A DNA stretch of 64,000 bases from Flavimaricola sp. (GTDB lineage: Bacteria > Pseudomonadota > Alphaproteobacteria > Rhodobacterales > Rhodobacteraceae). The stretch spans positions 30,021 through 94,020 of the forward strand of contig JAQWWH010000047.1 in assembly GCA_029255105.1 (NCBI GenBank). Direction: 5' to 3'. Positions 44,926 to 53,188 of the stretch are shown here, piece after piece (positions within the stretch are counted from its first letter, which is position 1; the number at the start of each line of letters is the position of its first letter). The notes beneath the pieces are model-generated. The model did not search any database. It worked only from the letters and a program-made list of their open reading frames with translations, and was not told the origin of the DNA. The position numbers were made by a program, and so were the translations under genes.

Positions 44926-45729
44926 ATGCCTGCTCTAAACACCCAGAACCTTGACCCGGCTTTGCTGGAATCCTCGGATCCCCTGCAACAGGCCTTTGCC
45001 AGCCGCGATCAGGATGCGCCAAAGCTCGTCCGCGAGGCGATTGCTGCCAATCGCACCCAGCTTGCATTTCAACCCGTCCTGCAGGCCGGTCCTTCGGGGC
45101 AGGTCGCGTTCTACGAAGGATTGATCCGGGTTCTAGACGACGCTGGTCGGGTGATTCCCGCCCGCTACTTCATGTCAGAGGTCGAGGAAACGGTGCTTGG
45201 CCGCGACCTCGATTGTGCCAGTCTTCGCCTTGGTCTGGCAAAGTTGCACGCCAACCCCAAGCTGCGCCTGGCCATCAATATGTCCGCTCGTTCAATCGCC
45301 GATGGCCGCTGGCGAGATACGCTAGAGCGCGGCATCCGGCTTGGGGATGTCGGTGATCGTCTGATCCTTGAGATTTCCGAACAATCGGCGATGTTGCTGC
45401 CCGATGTCGTCGTCCGCTTTATGGAAGAGTTGCAGCCGCGCGGGGTTGCCTTTGCCCTTGATGACTTTGGGTCTGGGTTCATTGCGTTCCGCCACCTTAA
45501 GGATTTCTTCTTTGATCTGGCGAAGGTCGACAAGCATTTCATCAGATCGATCGATACAACCCCCGACAATCAGGTCCTGACCGAGGCGCTGATCAGCGTG
45601 GCCCATCAGTTCGAGATGTTTGTTGTCGCAGAAGGGGTCGAGACTCTCGAAGAGGCCGGGATGGTCCGCCATCTTGGAGTCGACTGCCTTCAAGGCTATC
45701 TTTTCGGTGTGCCGAAGGCATCGCTTTGA
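44926..45729 (+). CDS. EAL-domain protein, c-di-GMP phosphodiesterase-like
   Basis: 267 residues from ATG 44926, essentially a lone EAL domain after about 35 residues. The signature is EGL (YEGLIRV) rather than EAL. The other catalytic positions are present: Asn in INMSARS, Glu in LEISEQS, Asp pair in DDFGSG, Lys in KVDKHF, Glu in AEGVET, and Gln in LQGYLFG. It therefore looks able to cut c-di-GMP to pGpG. No sensor domain or membrane helix is visible. Confidence 0.9.
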   Translation: MPALNTQNLDPALLESSDPLQQAFASRDQDAPKLVREAIAANRTQLAFQPVLQAGPSGQVAFYEGLIRVLDDAGRVIPARYFMSEVEETVLGRDLDCASLRLGLAKLHANPKLRLAINMSARSIADGRWRDTLERGIRLGDVGDRLILEISEQSAMLLPDVVVRFMEELQPRGVAFALDDFGSGFIAFRHLKDFFFDLAKVDKHFIRSIDTTPDNQVLTEALISVAHQFEMFVVAEGVETLEEAGMVRHLGVDCLQGYLFGVPKASL

Positions 45730-45892
45730 TGACTTCGCGTTTCGGGTATGCGATCGTCCATACCCCTGGGAAATTCGTTGCCCTTCGCGCCTGCGCCCCC
45801 TAAACAAAGCCTGACCGGCGGGGAGGGGCCCGCGCATCCAAAGCGTGAGCCATACCCCGCAGCCTGGGACCGCACGTAAGAGGAGCACCCCT

Positions 45893-47065
45893 ATGACCAA
45901 CGTTGTTATCGCTTCAGCCGCACGCACCGCCGTGGGAAGCTTTGGGGGGTCATTTCAGAACACCCCCGCACATGATCTGGGAGCAGCCGTGCTGGCCGAA
46001 ATCGCGGCGCGGGCTGGCGTCGACAAAAGTGAGATAAGCGAGACGATCCTCGGACAGGTTCTGACCGCCGCCCAAGGGCAAAACCCGGCCCGTCAGGCGC
46101 ATATCAACGCGGGCTTTCCGCAGGAAAGCGCGGCGTGGAGCATCAACCAGGTCTGTGGCTCGGGTCTGCGGGCCGTTGCGCTGGCAGCGCAGCACATCAT
46201 GCTGGGCGATGCCAAGATCGTGGCTGCTGGTGGCCAGGAGAACATGTCGATGTCACCCCATGCCGCAAACCTGCGTCAGGGCAAGAAGATGGGCGACATG
46301 ACCTACATTGATACCATGATCCGTGATGGTCTTTGGGATGCCTTTAACGGCTACCACATGGGCCAAACCGCCGAGAACGTGGCCGAGCAGTGGCAGATCA
46401 GCCGCGAGATGCAGGACGAATTTGCCGTTGCCAGCCAGAACAAGGCTGAGGCCGCGCAAAAGGCAGGCAAGTTCGCGGATGAGATAGTGGCCTACACGAT
46501 CGCGGGCCGCAAAGGCGATACCATCGTCGATCAGGACGAATACATTCGCCATGGTGCCACCATGGAGGCGATGCAAAAGCTGCGCCCCGCATTCACCAAG
46601 GACGGCACTGTCACGGCCGCCAATGCCAGCGGCCTGAATGACGGTGCTGCAGGTGCCCTGTTGATGTCGGCGGATGAGGCAGAGCGTCGGGGGATCGAAC
46701 CTCTGGCCCGCATCGCATCCTACGCCACCGCCGGTCTGGACCCGTCGATCATGGGCGTCGGCCCGATCTATGCATCGCGCAAGGCGCTTGAAAAAGCGGG
46801 ATGGAAGGTGTCGGACCTGGATCTGGTTGAGGCGAACGAGGCGTTTGCCGCGCAGGCCTGTGCCGTCAACAAGGACATGGGTTGGGACCCTGCCATCGTG
46901 AATGTGAACGGCGGCGCGATCGCTATCGGTCACCCCATCGGCGCGTCCGGTGCTCGGGTGCTGAACACCCTTTTGTTCGAGATGAAGCGGCGCGGTGCCA
47001 AGAAGGGCCTTGCGACCCTTTGCATCGGTGGCGGTATGGGCGTCGCCCTTTGTGTGGAGCGTTGA
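45893..47065 (+). CDS. phaA: Acetyl-CoA acetyltransferase (beta-ketothiolase)
   Basis: 390 residues from ATG 45893 with AAGAGGAG upstream. Catalytic Cys in [10 protein letters not shown], His in [16 protein letters not shown] and the second Cys in TLCIGGGMG. It joins two acetyl-CoA to acetoacetyl-CoA, the first step of polyhydroxybutyrate synthesis. phaB follows after 109 bp; no phaC synthase is in the window. Confidence 0.96.
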   Translation: MTNVVIASAARTAVGSFGGSFQNTPAHDLGAAVLAEIAARAGVDKSEISETILGQVLTAAQGQNPARQAHINAGFPQESAAWSINQVCGSGLRAVALAAQHIMLGDAKIVAAGGQENMSMSPHAANLRQGKKMGDMTYIDTMIRDGLWDAFNGYHMGQTAENVAEQWQISREMQDEFAVASQNKAEAAQKAGKFADEIVAYTIAGRKGDTIVDQDEYIRHGATMEAMQKLRPAFTKDGTVTAANASGLNDGAAGALLMSADEAERRGIEPLARIASYATAGLDPSIMGVGPIYASRKALEKAGWKVSDLDLVEANEAFAAQACAVNKDMGWDPAIVNVNGGAIAIGHPIGASGARVLNTLLFEMKRRGAKKGLATLCIGGGMGVALCVER

Positions 47066-47111
47066 TCTGACAGGATGGCGAGAGAAATCTCGCTATCACC
47101 GCGTAATAATA

Positions 47112-47119
47112 TTGCGCAA
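47112..47119. promoter_or_regulatory. TTGCGCAA palindrome upstream of phaB
   Basis: A perfect 8-bp palindrome in an AT-rich stretch of the phaA-phaB gap, followed by CGCAA nine bases later (47125-47129), which pairs with TTGCG of the palindrome. TGC/GCA-type sites are bound by PhaR in related bacteria, so a PHB-linked operator is possible. Tentative. Confidence 0.3.
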
Positions 47120-47174
47120 AGACGTCGCAAGACATAATATCGTTTAAGTGAGAAAATTTCTGAGGAGGACATCC

Positions 47175-47900
47175 ATGCCCCGTGTCGCAATCGTCACCGG
47201 AGGATCGCGCGGTATCGGCGCTGCCATTTCCAAGGCCCTGATGGCCGAAGGCTACGCCGTCGCTGCTACCTATGCCGGCAATGACGAGGCCGCCAAGGCC
47301 TTTACGGCCGAAACCGGCATCAAGACCTACAAATGGGATGTGTCCAATTACGAAGACTGCGCCAAGGGCGTGGCCCAGGTCACGGCTGACCTTGGCCCTG
47401 TCGATGTTCTGGTCAACAACGCTGGCATCACCCGGGATGCCCCGTTCCACAAGATGACGCCGGATCAATGGCATGCGGTCATCAACACCAATCTGACCGG
47501 TCTGTTCAACATGACCCATTCGGTCTGGCCCGGCATGCGCGAGCGGAAGTTCGGGCGTGTTGTCTCGATCTCGTCGATCAATGGTCAGAAGGGCCAGTTC
47601 GCCCAGGCGAACTACGCAGCGGCCAAGGCGGGTGACATCGGCTTTACCAAGGCGCTGGCCCAGGAAGGCGCGCGTGCTGGCATCACCGTTAACGTCGTTG
47701 CACCCGGCTACATCAATACCGAAATGATGAGCACGATCCCCGAAAAGGTGATGAACGATGTCATTCTTCCGCAGATCCCCGTCGGACGCCTTGGCGAACC
47801 GGATGAGATCGCGCGGGCGGTTGTCTTTCTGGCCTCGGATGAAGCCGGCTTTATCACCGGGTCAACCCTGTCTGCCAATGGCGGCCAGTACATGATCTGA
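47175..47900 (+). CDS. phaB: Acetoacetyl-CoA reductase
   Basis: 241 residues from ATG 47175 with AGGAGG six nt upstream. SDR motifs VTGGSRGIGAA, VNNAGITRDAPF, SISSINGQKGQFAQ and YAAAKAG. The NGQKGQ segment and length are typical of PhaB rather than FabG. It reduces acetoacetyl-CoA to (R)-3-hydroxybutyryl-CoA with NADPH. A strong terminator follows. Confidence 0.95.
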   Translation: MPRVAIVTGGSRGIGAAISKALMAEGYAVAATYAGNDEAAKAFTAETGIKTYKWDVSNYEDCAKGVAQVTADLGPVDVLVNNAGITRDAPFHKMTPDQWHAVINTNLTGLFNMTHSVWPGMRERKFGRVVSISSINGQKGQFAQANYAAAKAGDIGFTKALAQEGARAGITVNVVAPGYINTEMMSTIPEKVMNDVILPQIPVGRLGEPDEIARAVVFLASDEAGFITGSTLSANGGQYMI

Positions 47901-47923
47901 CGCGATCTGCGTTACGCTTGCAA

Positions 47924-47953
47924 AAAGGGCCGGTCCATCAGGGCCGGCCCTTT
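47924..47953 (+). terminator. Rho-independent terminator after phaB
   Basis: AAAGGGCCGG pairs with CCGGCCCTTT over a 10-nt loop, 24 bp after the phaB stop, with CGCTTTTT following. It can also serve the small minus-strand gene that ends at 47967. Confidence 0.88.
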
Positions 47954-47966
47954 CGCTTTTTCGGGA

Positions 47967-48086
47967 TCACCGCCCCCGGGTCCGGCCAATCAGCCAGTCA
48001 AAGGCGGCCTGAACGGCGCGGGCGCGTTCCTCGTGGGCGCGGTCGATTGCGTTTCGGGTACGGGTCTGTGCGCTTGCCTTGATCAT
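47967..48086 (-). CDS. Small protein of 39 residues, divergent from LysR
   Basis: An ATG at 48086 with GGAG eight nt upstream opens a 39-codon frame ending at 47967. The product is basic (MIKASAQTRTRN...), probably helical, with AFDWLIGRTR at the end. No family is recognised. A good ribosome site, the terminator just beyond its stop, and divergence from a GcvA-like regulator support it. Missed by length cut-offs. Confidence 0.6.
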   Translation of the reverse strand: MIKASAQTRTRNAIDRAHEERARAVQAAFDWLIGRTRGR

Positions 48087-48197
48087 CTTGTATCTCCATT
48101 CGGATAAGTATTGCTGTTCTGTACCCAAGATGAGCCTTTCCTGGTATTCTTACAAACGAGACTTTCCAGATGGTCGGTTAAGTAATACTGTCCTGAA

Positions 48198-49133
48198 ATG
48201 ATCGACCGCCTCCCTCCTTTGACTGCCCTTCGGGCCTTTGACGCCGCCGCCCGGCACATGTCGTTTGCTGCAGCAGCGGCCGAGCTTAACGTGACCCCCG
48301 CCGCGCTGTCGTTTCAGATCAAGTCCCTTGAAGAGCATCTGGGCCAGCCGGTCTTTCGCCGCCTTAACCGCGCGGTCGAACTGACGGCAGCTGGCCGCGC
48401 ATTGGCCCCCGGGGCGGCAAATGGCTTTGCCACGTTGACCGCCGCCTGGCGAGCCGCCCGTCGTTTGGGCGATACCCGGACTTTGACGGTTACGGCGGGT
48501 CCGGGGTTCACGGCCCAATGGCTTGCCCCGCGCATGTTTGCCTTCGCTACGGCCCACCCCGAGATTGAGTTAAGGTTTTCAGCCAGTCTGCGGCTGATGG
48601 ATTTCGACAGGGACGAGGTCGACGTGGCCATCCGGTTTGGACAGGGCGACGATCGGGGGCTGTACTCCCGCAAGATCATTGATGAGTGGTTGACGCCGAT
48701 GGTCGCCCCGGCGTTGGCAGAGGGGCTGGTCCGGCCGGCCGACCTTGCCCGTCTGCCACTGTTACATCAGGACGATGTCGCGTTTCTGGGTCCGTCGGTG
48801 GGTTGGCCGGGATGGTTCGCCGCTGCGGGACTGCCGCCCCCGCCCGAGGGGGGCGTACGGTTCAGCCAGGCAGATCATGCGGTCAATGCCGCGATTTCCG
48901 GGGCGGGGGCCATCATGGGCCGGGTGTCGATGACCGAACGGGCCCTGCGCGAAGGGAGGCTGGTGATGCCTTTCGCCTTGACCCTTCGGGCAAATGCCGC
49001 CTATCGCATCGTCTGCCAAAAGGGGAGCGAGACGCGCCCCCAGATCGCGCAGTTCATCGAGTGGGTGGCAAGCGAGGTTTCGGACATCGAGCCGCTGACC
49101 GCTACCCGCGTCTTTGCAAAGGATGCAAAGTGA
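48198..49133 (+). CDS. LysR family regulator, GcvA-like
   Basis: 311 residues. N-terminal winged helix (PPLTALRAFDAAARHMSF, then LNVTPAALSFQIKSLEEHLG) and a substrate-binding domain with VDVAIRFGQGD, as in GcvA-type regulators. It overlaps the EamA transporter gene by GTGA and diverges from the 39-residue gene, so either may be its target. Confidence 0.92.
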   Translation: MIDRLPPLTALRAFDAAARHMSFAAAAAELNVTPAALSFQIKSLEEHLGQPVFRRLNRAVELTAAGRALAPGAANGFATLTAAWRAARRLGDTRTLTVTAGPGFTAQWLAPRMFAFATAHPEIELRFSASLRLMDFDRDEVDVAIRFGQGDDRGLYSRKIIDEWLTPMVAPALAEGLVRPADLARLPLLHQDDVAFLGPSVGWPGWFAAAGLPPPPEGGVRFSQADHAVNAAISGAGAIMGRVSMTERALREGRLVMPFALTLRANAAYRIVCQKGSETRPQIAQFIEWVASEVSDIEPLTATRVFAKDAK

Positions 49134-50020
49134 CCCGACCCTTGGCGAGCCTGATCGGCTTTGGCGCTGTCCTGCTTTGGGCGCTTCTGGCTGTGCTGAC
49201 GGTGAAATCGGCCCCGGTTCCGCCATTGCAGTTGAACGCGGTTTGCTTTGCGCTTGGTGGCGCGGTCGGGCTTGTTTGGTCAATTGCATCGGGCACGCTT
49301 GGGGCGCTGCGTTGGGTCCCGATGCGGGTCTACCTATTCGGGACAGCGGGTCTTTTTGGCTATCATCTTCTGTACTTTTCCGCCCTGCGGATGGCCCCGC
49401 CGGCAGAGGCGGGGTTGATCGCCTATCTCTGGCCGTTGCTGATTGTCTTGTTCTCCGGCCTTTTGCCGGGGGAACGGCTGCGGGCTGGGCATGTCCTGGG
49501 GGCCATCGTCAGCTTTGCCGGGGCGGCCCTGATCGTGTCTACGGGCGGCAACGGGTTCACTGTCGCGAACCTGCCCGGCTATGGTCTGGCGCTTTTGTGT
49601 GCCCTGTTCTGGTCAACCTATTCGGTGGTGTCGCGCGGCTTTGGTACCGTGCCGACGGCCAGTGTGACGGTGTTCTGCCTGGCCTCGGCCGCCTTGTCGC
49701 TTGTTGCGCACCTCGCGGTTGAAACGACGGCATGGCCAGAAACAGGCAGAGGCTGGGCGGCCATGATCAGCCTTGGCCTTGGCCCGGTGGGACTGGCCTT
49801 CTTCTTGTGGGATGTGGGGGTCAAGCGGGGGGACATCCAGCTTTTGGGCGTTGCGTCCTACGCCGCGCCGCTGTTGTCGACCCTTGTACTTGTGGCATTC
49901 GGGGTTTCCGCGCCGTCCAGCAGCCTGATTCTGGCTGCGGTATTGATCACGACCGGGGCCGCGCTTGCCGCATGGGCAAGCGCGCGTGGTCCCATGATCA
50001 GTGCGTCGACAGACGAGTGA
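49130..50020 (+). CDS. EamA/DMT family transporter
   Basis: 296 residues from the GTG that overlaps the LysR stop. About ten membrane helices in two EamA repeats, with EAGLIAYLWPLLIVLFS in the first and GVKRGDIQLLGVASYAAPLLS in the second. Resembles the YddG-type aromatic amino acid/metabolite exporters. Substrate unknown; control by the coupled LysR protein is likely. Confidence 0.9.
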   Translation: MTRPLASLIGFGAVLLWALLAVLTVKSAPVPPLQLNAVCFALGGAVGLVWSIASGTLGALRWVPMRVYLFGTAGLFGYHLLYFSALRMAPPAEAGLIAYLWPLLIVLFSGLLPGERLRAGHVLGAIVSFAGAALIVSTGGNGFTVANLPGYGLALLCALFWSTYSVVSRGFGTVPTASVTVFCLASAALSLVAHLAVETTAWPETGRGWAAMISLGLGPVGLAFFLWDVGVKRGDIQLLGVASYAAPLLSTLVLVAFGVSAPSSSLILAAVLITTGAALAAWASARGPMISASTDE

Positions 50021-50165
50021 TTTCTTCCTTCAGGTGAAGCTTTTGTTTCTTCATCTTGGCGATTTCAAAGTCATTCACCGCAGGGCTTCGCTGGGCAGCC
50101 TCCACAGCTTCTGACAGGCTCTGATGCTTCTTCCTAAGTTCCTCGACATGCGACATCACGCTCAT
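49998..50165 (-). CDS. DUF465 (YdcH) family small protein
   Basis: 55 residues from ATG 50165 with AGGAGG seven nt upstream. The sequence (VEELRKKHQSLSEAVEAAQ, then FEIAKMKKQKLHLKEEI) is a short antiparallel coiled coil typical of the YdcH/DUF465 family, whose function is unknown. Its 3' end overlaps the convergent EamA gene by 23 bp. Confidence 0.88.
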   Translation of the reverse strand: MSVMSHVEELRKKHQSLSEAVEAAQRSPAVNDFEIAKMKKQKLHLKEEITRLSTH

Positions 50166-50290
50166 GGTGGTCCTCCTGTTTAGGTGTCACTTGGCAGCAA
50201 ACAAAGTGCACCACACTTTTACAATTCTGTCACGTGGCTTTGCAGCGCATGCGACAACTAGCAGTGTTTCGCCTAAAGGTTGTGCAAAGC

Positions 50291-51073
50291 TTAATTGAAC
50301 TGTGTCAGCGCCGCGGCGTCGCGCAGGATAGCCGCCACCTGAGGGGCGTAATCGTCGCGATCGGCCAGGTGATTGGTCCCTTCATGGAGAATCAGCGGCG
50401 CCAAAAGCCGGAAGGGTGCGCGCCCTTCCTTGCGGGCCTGAACGATCACCCGATCGGCTGGCCGCGACGTGCGGCCCGCCAAAGGGAGCACCACGACCGA
50501 GCCCAGCCGCCCTTCCAGCCCTGCAAGGATCTCGGGCAGCCGTTCGGCGCGTTGGATCATGGTGAGGCATCCCCGAGGCGCGAGCCGACGCGCCGCTGCG
50601 GCGATCCAGTCGGATAGCGGTGTCTGACCGGCAAAGGCAATATCGCGCCCCGGATCCAGCGAGGCGCTGCCCTTGTCCCGCCCATAGTAGGGGGGGTTGG
50701 CGATGACATGGTTGAACCTCTGGGCTTTTACCTCGGCCGGAAAGGTGCGCAGATCGGCGTCGTGGACCACAGCCTCAATGCCATTGCGAAGGGCATTCTG
50801 CCGGGCAAGGGCGGCATAGTCGGGCTGAAGCTCTATCCCGCACAAGGCCACTCCGGGCACCCGCGTCGCAAGGCACAGCATCGCAGCCCCCGCCCCGCAT
50901 CCCAGTTCCAAAACTGTGTCGCCTGCGCGGGCACTTACAGATGCGGCCAGCAGAACGGGGTCGACACCGGCCCGGTACCCCTTGCGCGGTTGCAGCAGCC
51001 TCAACTGCCCGCCCAGAAAGGCGTCGTCGGTCAGATCGGTGGTGTCGGGCCTATCGGCCGAGGTCGATGTCAT
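50291..51073 (-). CDS. tRNA1(Val) adenine-37 N6-methyltransferase family (TrmN6/YfiC-like)
   Basis: 260 residues from ATG 51073, which lies inside the end of the DUF2007 gene (23-bp overlap). SAM-binding VLELGCGAGAAML, the acidic loop GIELQPDY, and the catalytic NPPYYG motif of N6-adenine methyltransferases. An early LLQPRKGYRAGVDPVLLAA segment is typical of this family. The substrate tRNA is inferred. Confidence 0.9.
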   Translation of the reverse strand: MTSTSADRPDTTDLTDDAFLGGQLRLLQPRKGYRAGVDPVLLAASVSARAGDTVLELGCGAGAAMLCLATRVPGVALCGIELQPDYAALARQNALRNGIEAVVHDADLRTFPAEVKAQRFNHVIANPPYYGRDKGSASLDPGRDIAFAGQTPLSDWIAAAARRLAPRGCLTMIQRAERLPEILAGLEGRLGSVVVLPLAGRTSRPADRVIVQARKEGRAPFRLLAPLILHEGTNHLADRDDYAPQVAAILRDAAALTQFN

Positions 51074-51266
51074 TGTCCCGCATCGCCTGCTCGGCCTCTT
51101 CGAGATCGCCATCGCGCACCATCAGGCGGCGCGGCAAAATGCCTATGGACCCTTCGAGGACGCTCATATTTACGTCCATTTCAAAGCAGTCTATACCCTC
51201 GCCGTTCAGCAGGGCCTTGGCAAAGGCGATGACCGTAGGGTCGTTGGTGCGCAAAAGCTCTCTCAT
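51051..51266 (-). CDS. DUF2007 family small protein
   Basis: 71 residues from ATG 51266. The ferredoxin-like segment MRELLRTNDPTVIAFAKAL with LLNGEGIDCF and LMVRDGDLEEAEQ is characteristic of DUF2007, annotated elsewhere as a putative signal-transducing protein. It overlaps the methyltransferase gene and diverges from the prenyl synthase across 54 bp. Confidence 0.88.
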   Translation of the reverse strand: MRELLRTNDPTVIAFAKALLNGEGIDCFEMDVNMSVLEGSIGILPRRLMVRDGDLEEAEQAMRDNDIDLGR

Positions 51267-51320
51267 AAACAATCAGCTAAGGTCTCTTGCGGCCTTTGTC
51301 GAGGAAGTGACGAACTGAAA

Positions 51321-52319
51321 ATGGGCCTCGATTCCGCTGCTACCAAACCACATGAACGTCTGGCCCAGGCCCTTGCCGGGGATCTGGAGCAAGTGAACAC
51401 CATGATCCGGGCGCGTATGGCGTCCGAGCATGCGCCGCGCATCCCGCAAGTCACCGCCCATCTGGTCGAGGCCGGGGGCAAGCGGCTGCGACCGATGCTG
51501 ACCCTGGCTGCGGCTCGGTTGTGCGGCTATGACGGTCCGTTTCATATCCACCTCGCCTCGACGGTAGAGTTTATTCACACCGCGACCCTACTTCACGACG
51601 ACGTGGTCGATGAAAGCAACCAACGGCGCGGGCGCCCGACGGCGAACCTGCTTTGGGACAACACATCCTCAGTCTTGGTGGGCGATTACCTTTTTGCCCG
51701 CTCCTTTCAATTGATGGTCGAAACGGGGTCGCTGCGTGTCCTTGATATCTTGGCCAACGCAGCCGCCACGATTGCCGAGGGCGAGGTGTTGCAGCTGACC
51801 GCGGCCCGCAATCTTGAAACCACCGAAGACATCTACCTCAAGGTTGTGCGGGGCAAGACGGCAGCGCTGTTTTCCGCCGCGACCGAGGTCGGGGGTGTTA
51901 TCGCAGGGGCGGACGAGGCTGTAGTGAAGGCGCTGTTTGCCTATGGCGATGCCCTGGGCGTGTCGTTCCAGATCGTCGACGATTTGCTGGACTATGGCGG
52001 CACCGCTGCCACCGGTAAGGACATCGGCGATGATTTCCGGGAAGGCAAGCTGACCCTGCCGGTCATCCGCGCCATTGCCGCCGCCGATGAGGAGGAGCGT
52101 GCCTTCTGGGCGCGGACTATCGGCAAGGGCAAGGTTGCCGACGGCGATCTTGAGACCGCCCTGGCCCTGCTGACGCGCCACGACACCCTTAACAGGACCC
52201 GTCAGGACGCCATTGACTGGGCGGCCACGGCCAAGGCTGCATTGGATGACGTTCCCGCCCATGATCTGCGCGATATGCTGCGCGATCTGGCTGACTACGT
52301 GGTTGCCCGCCTCGTCTGA
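51321..52319 (+). CDS. Polyprenyl (octa/decaprenyl) diphosphate synthase
   Basis: 332 residues from ATG 51321. The two aspartate-rich motifs are DDVVD (LLHDDVVDES) and DDLLD (IVDDLLDYGG), with GGKRLRPML for IPP binding. Small residues before the first motif fit a long-chain product, so it likely makes the ubiquinone side chain. Convergent with ispE, 4 bp apart, which links two isoprenoid genes. Confidence 0.94.
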   Translation: MGLDSAATKPHERLAQALAGDLEQVNTMIRARMASEHAPRIPQVTAHLVEAGGKRLRPMLTLAAARLCGYDGPFHIHLASTVEFIHTATLLHDDVVDESNQRRGRPTANLLWDNTSSVLVGDYLFARSFQLMVETGSLRVLDILANAAATIAEGEVLQLTAARNLETTEDIYLKVVRGKTAALFSAATEVGGVIAGADEAVVKALFAYGDALGVSFQIVDDLLDYGGTAATGKDIGDDFREGKLTLPVIRAIAAADEEERAFWARTIGKGKVADGDLETALALLTRHDTLNRTRQDAIDWAATAKAALDDVPAHDLRDMLRDLADYVVARLV

Positions 52320-52323
52320 CCTG

Positions 52324-53187
52324 TCATGTCAGCAAGGGGGCAGGCGCTGTCCACCAGCCCATATGGCTGATTTGAATGGCCCGGCTGACCCGGCGCGCTG
52401 CGCCCATGTCGGGGACCAGCGCTACGCAGGTTGCCCCTGATCCCGACATGACAGCGGCCCCAACAAGTGGATGCCGCCGAAGCTGCGTCAAGGCCGTTTC
52501 AATTTCCGGGGCAATCCGCGCGGCCGGGGCCAGCATGTCGTTGCGCTGGGTGTTCAGCCATCCGCAGAAGGCGGCGTAATCCATCCCTTCCGGGATTTCC
52601 GCCATTGGGGGATTGTCCCGTGAGCGTAGGGTGCGAAACACCTCTGCTGTCGGCACGGCAACACCGGGATTGACCAGGACAAGGCCGCAGGGCGGCAAAG
52701 TCGGTGCGGGGCTCAGGTCTTCGCCAATGCCGCGCATTCGGACGGGGGCTGGCGCATGGCAGCAGACAGGCACATCGGCCCCCAGTGCCAGGACCGCCGG
52801 GTCATCATCGGCCAGCGGTGCAACGTTCCACAATTTGGCCAGCAAGGCGAGGGTCGCCGCCGCATCCGAAGATCCGCTTCCCAGTCCGGCGGCATGGGGC
52901 AGGGACTTGGTCAGGCGGATCGCCGCCCCCAGCGTCACGCCCCGAGCGGACCGAAGCGCTTCTGCTGCCTTGAGGACGAGGTTGCGCCCGTCGGTCGGCA
53001 CGCCTGCCGCAAAAGGCCCTGTGACTGTCAGCGTCAGATCGCGTGACAATGTCGCCTCGATCTGATCGCCCAGACCGGCAAACACGACGAGACTGTCGAG
53101 GAGGTGGTACCCGTCCGACCGCTGGCCCGTAATATGGAGGGTCAGATTTATCTTGGCCGGTGCATGTCCCGGACGGCCTGGTTCCAT
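52324..53187 (-). CDS. ispE: 4-diphosphocytidyl-2-C-methyl-D-erythritol kinase
   Basis: 287 residues. GHMP kinase features: PAKINLTLHITG at the N-terminus, LPHAAGLGSGSSDAAATL as the ATP loop, and MSGSGATCVAL near the C-terminus. It phosphorylates CDP-methylerythritol in the non-mevalonate isoprenoid pathway. The start is 1 bp after the stop of the TPR gene, so the two are co-transcribed. Confidence 0.96.
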   Translation of the reverse strand: MEPGRPGHAPAKINLTLHITGQRSDGYHLLDSLVVFAGLGDQIEATLSRDLTLTVTGPFAAGVPTDGRNLVLKAAEALRSARGVTLGAAIRLTKSLPHAAGLGSGSSDAAATLALLAKLWNVAPLADDDPAVLALGADVPVCCHAPAPVRMRGIGEDLSPAPTLPPCGLVLVNPGVAVPTAEVFRTLRSRDNPPMAEIPEGMDYAAFCGWLNTQRNDMLAPAARIAPEIETALTQLRRHPLVGAAVMSGSGATCVALVPDMGAARRVSRAIQISHMGWWTAPAPLLT

Positions 53188-53188
53188 A

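Noticed and set aside
45893..47900. Complete polyhydroxybutyrate locus
   Set aside because: phaA and phaB are present, but no synthase, phasin or regulator gene is in the window.
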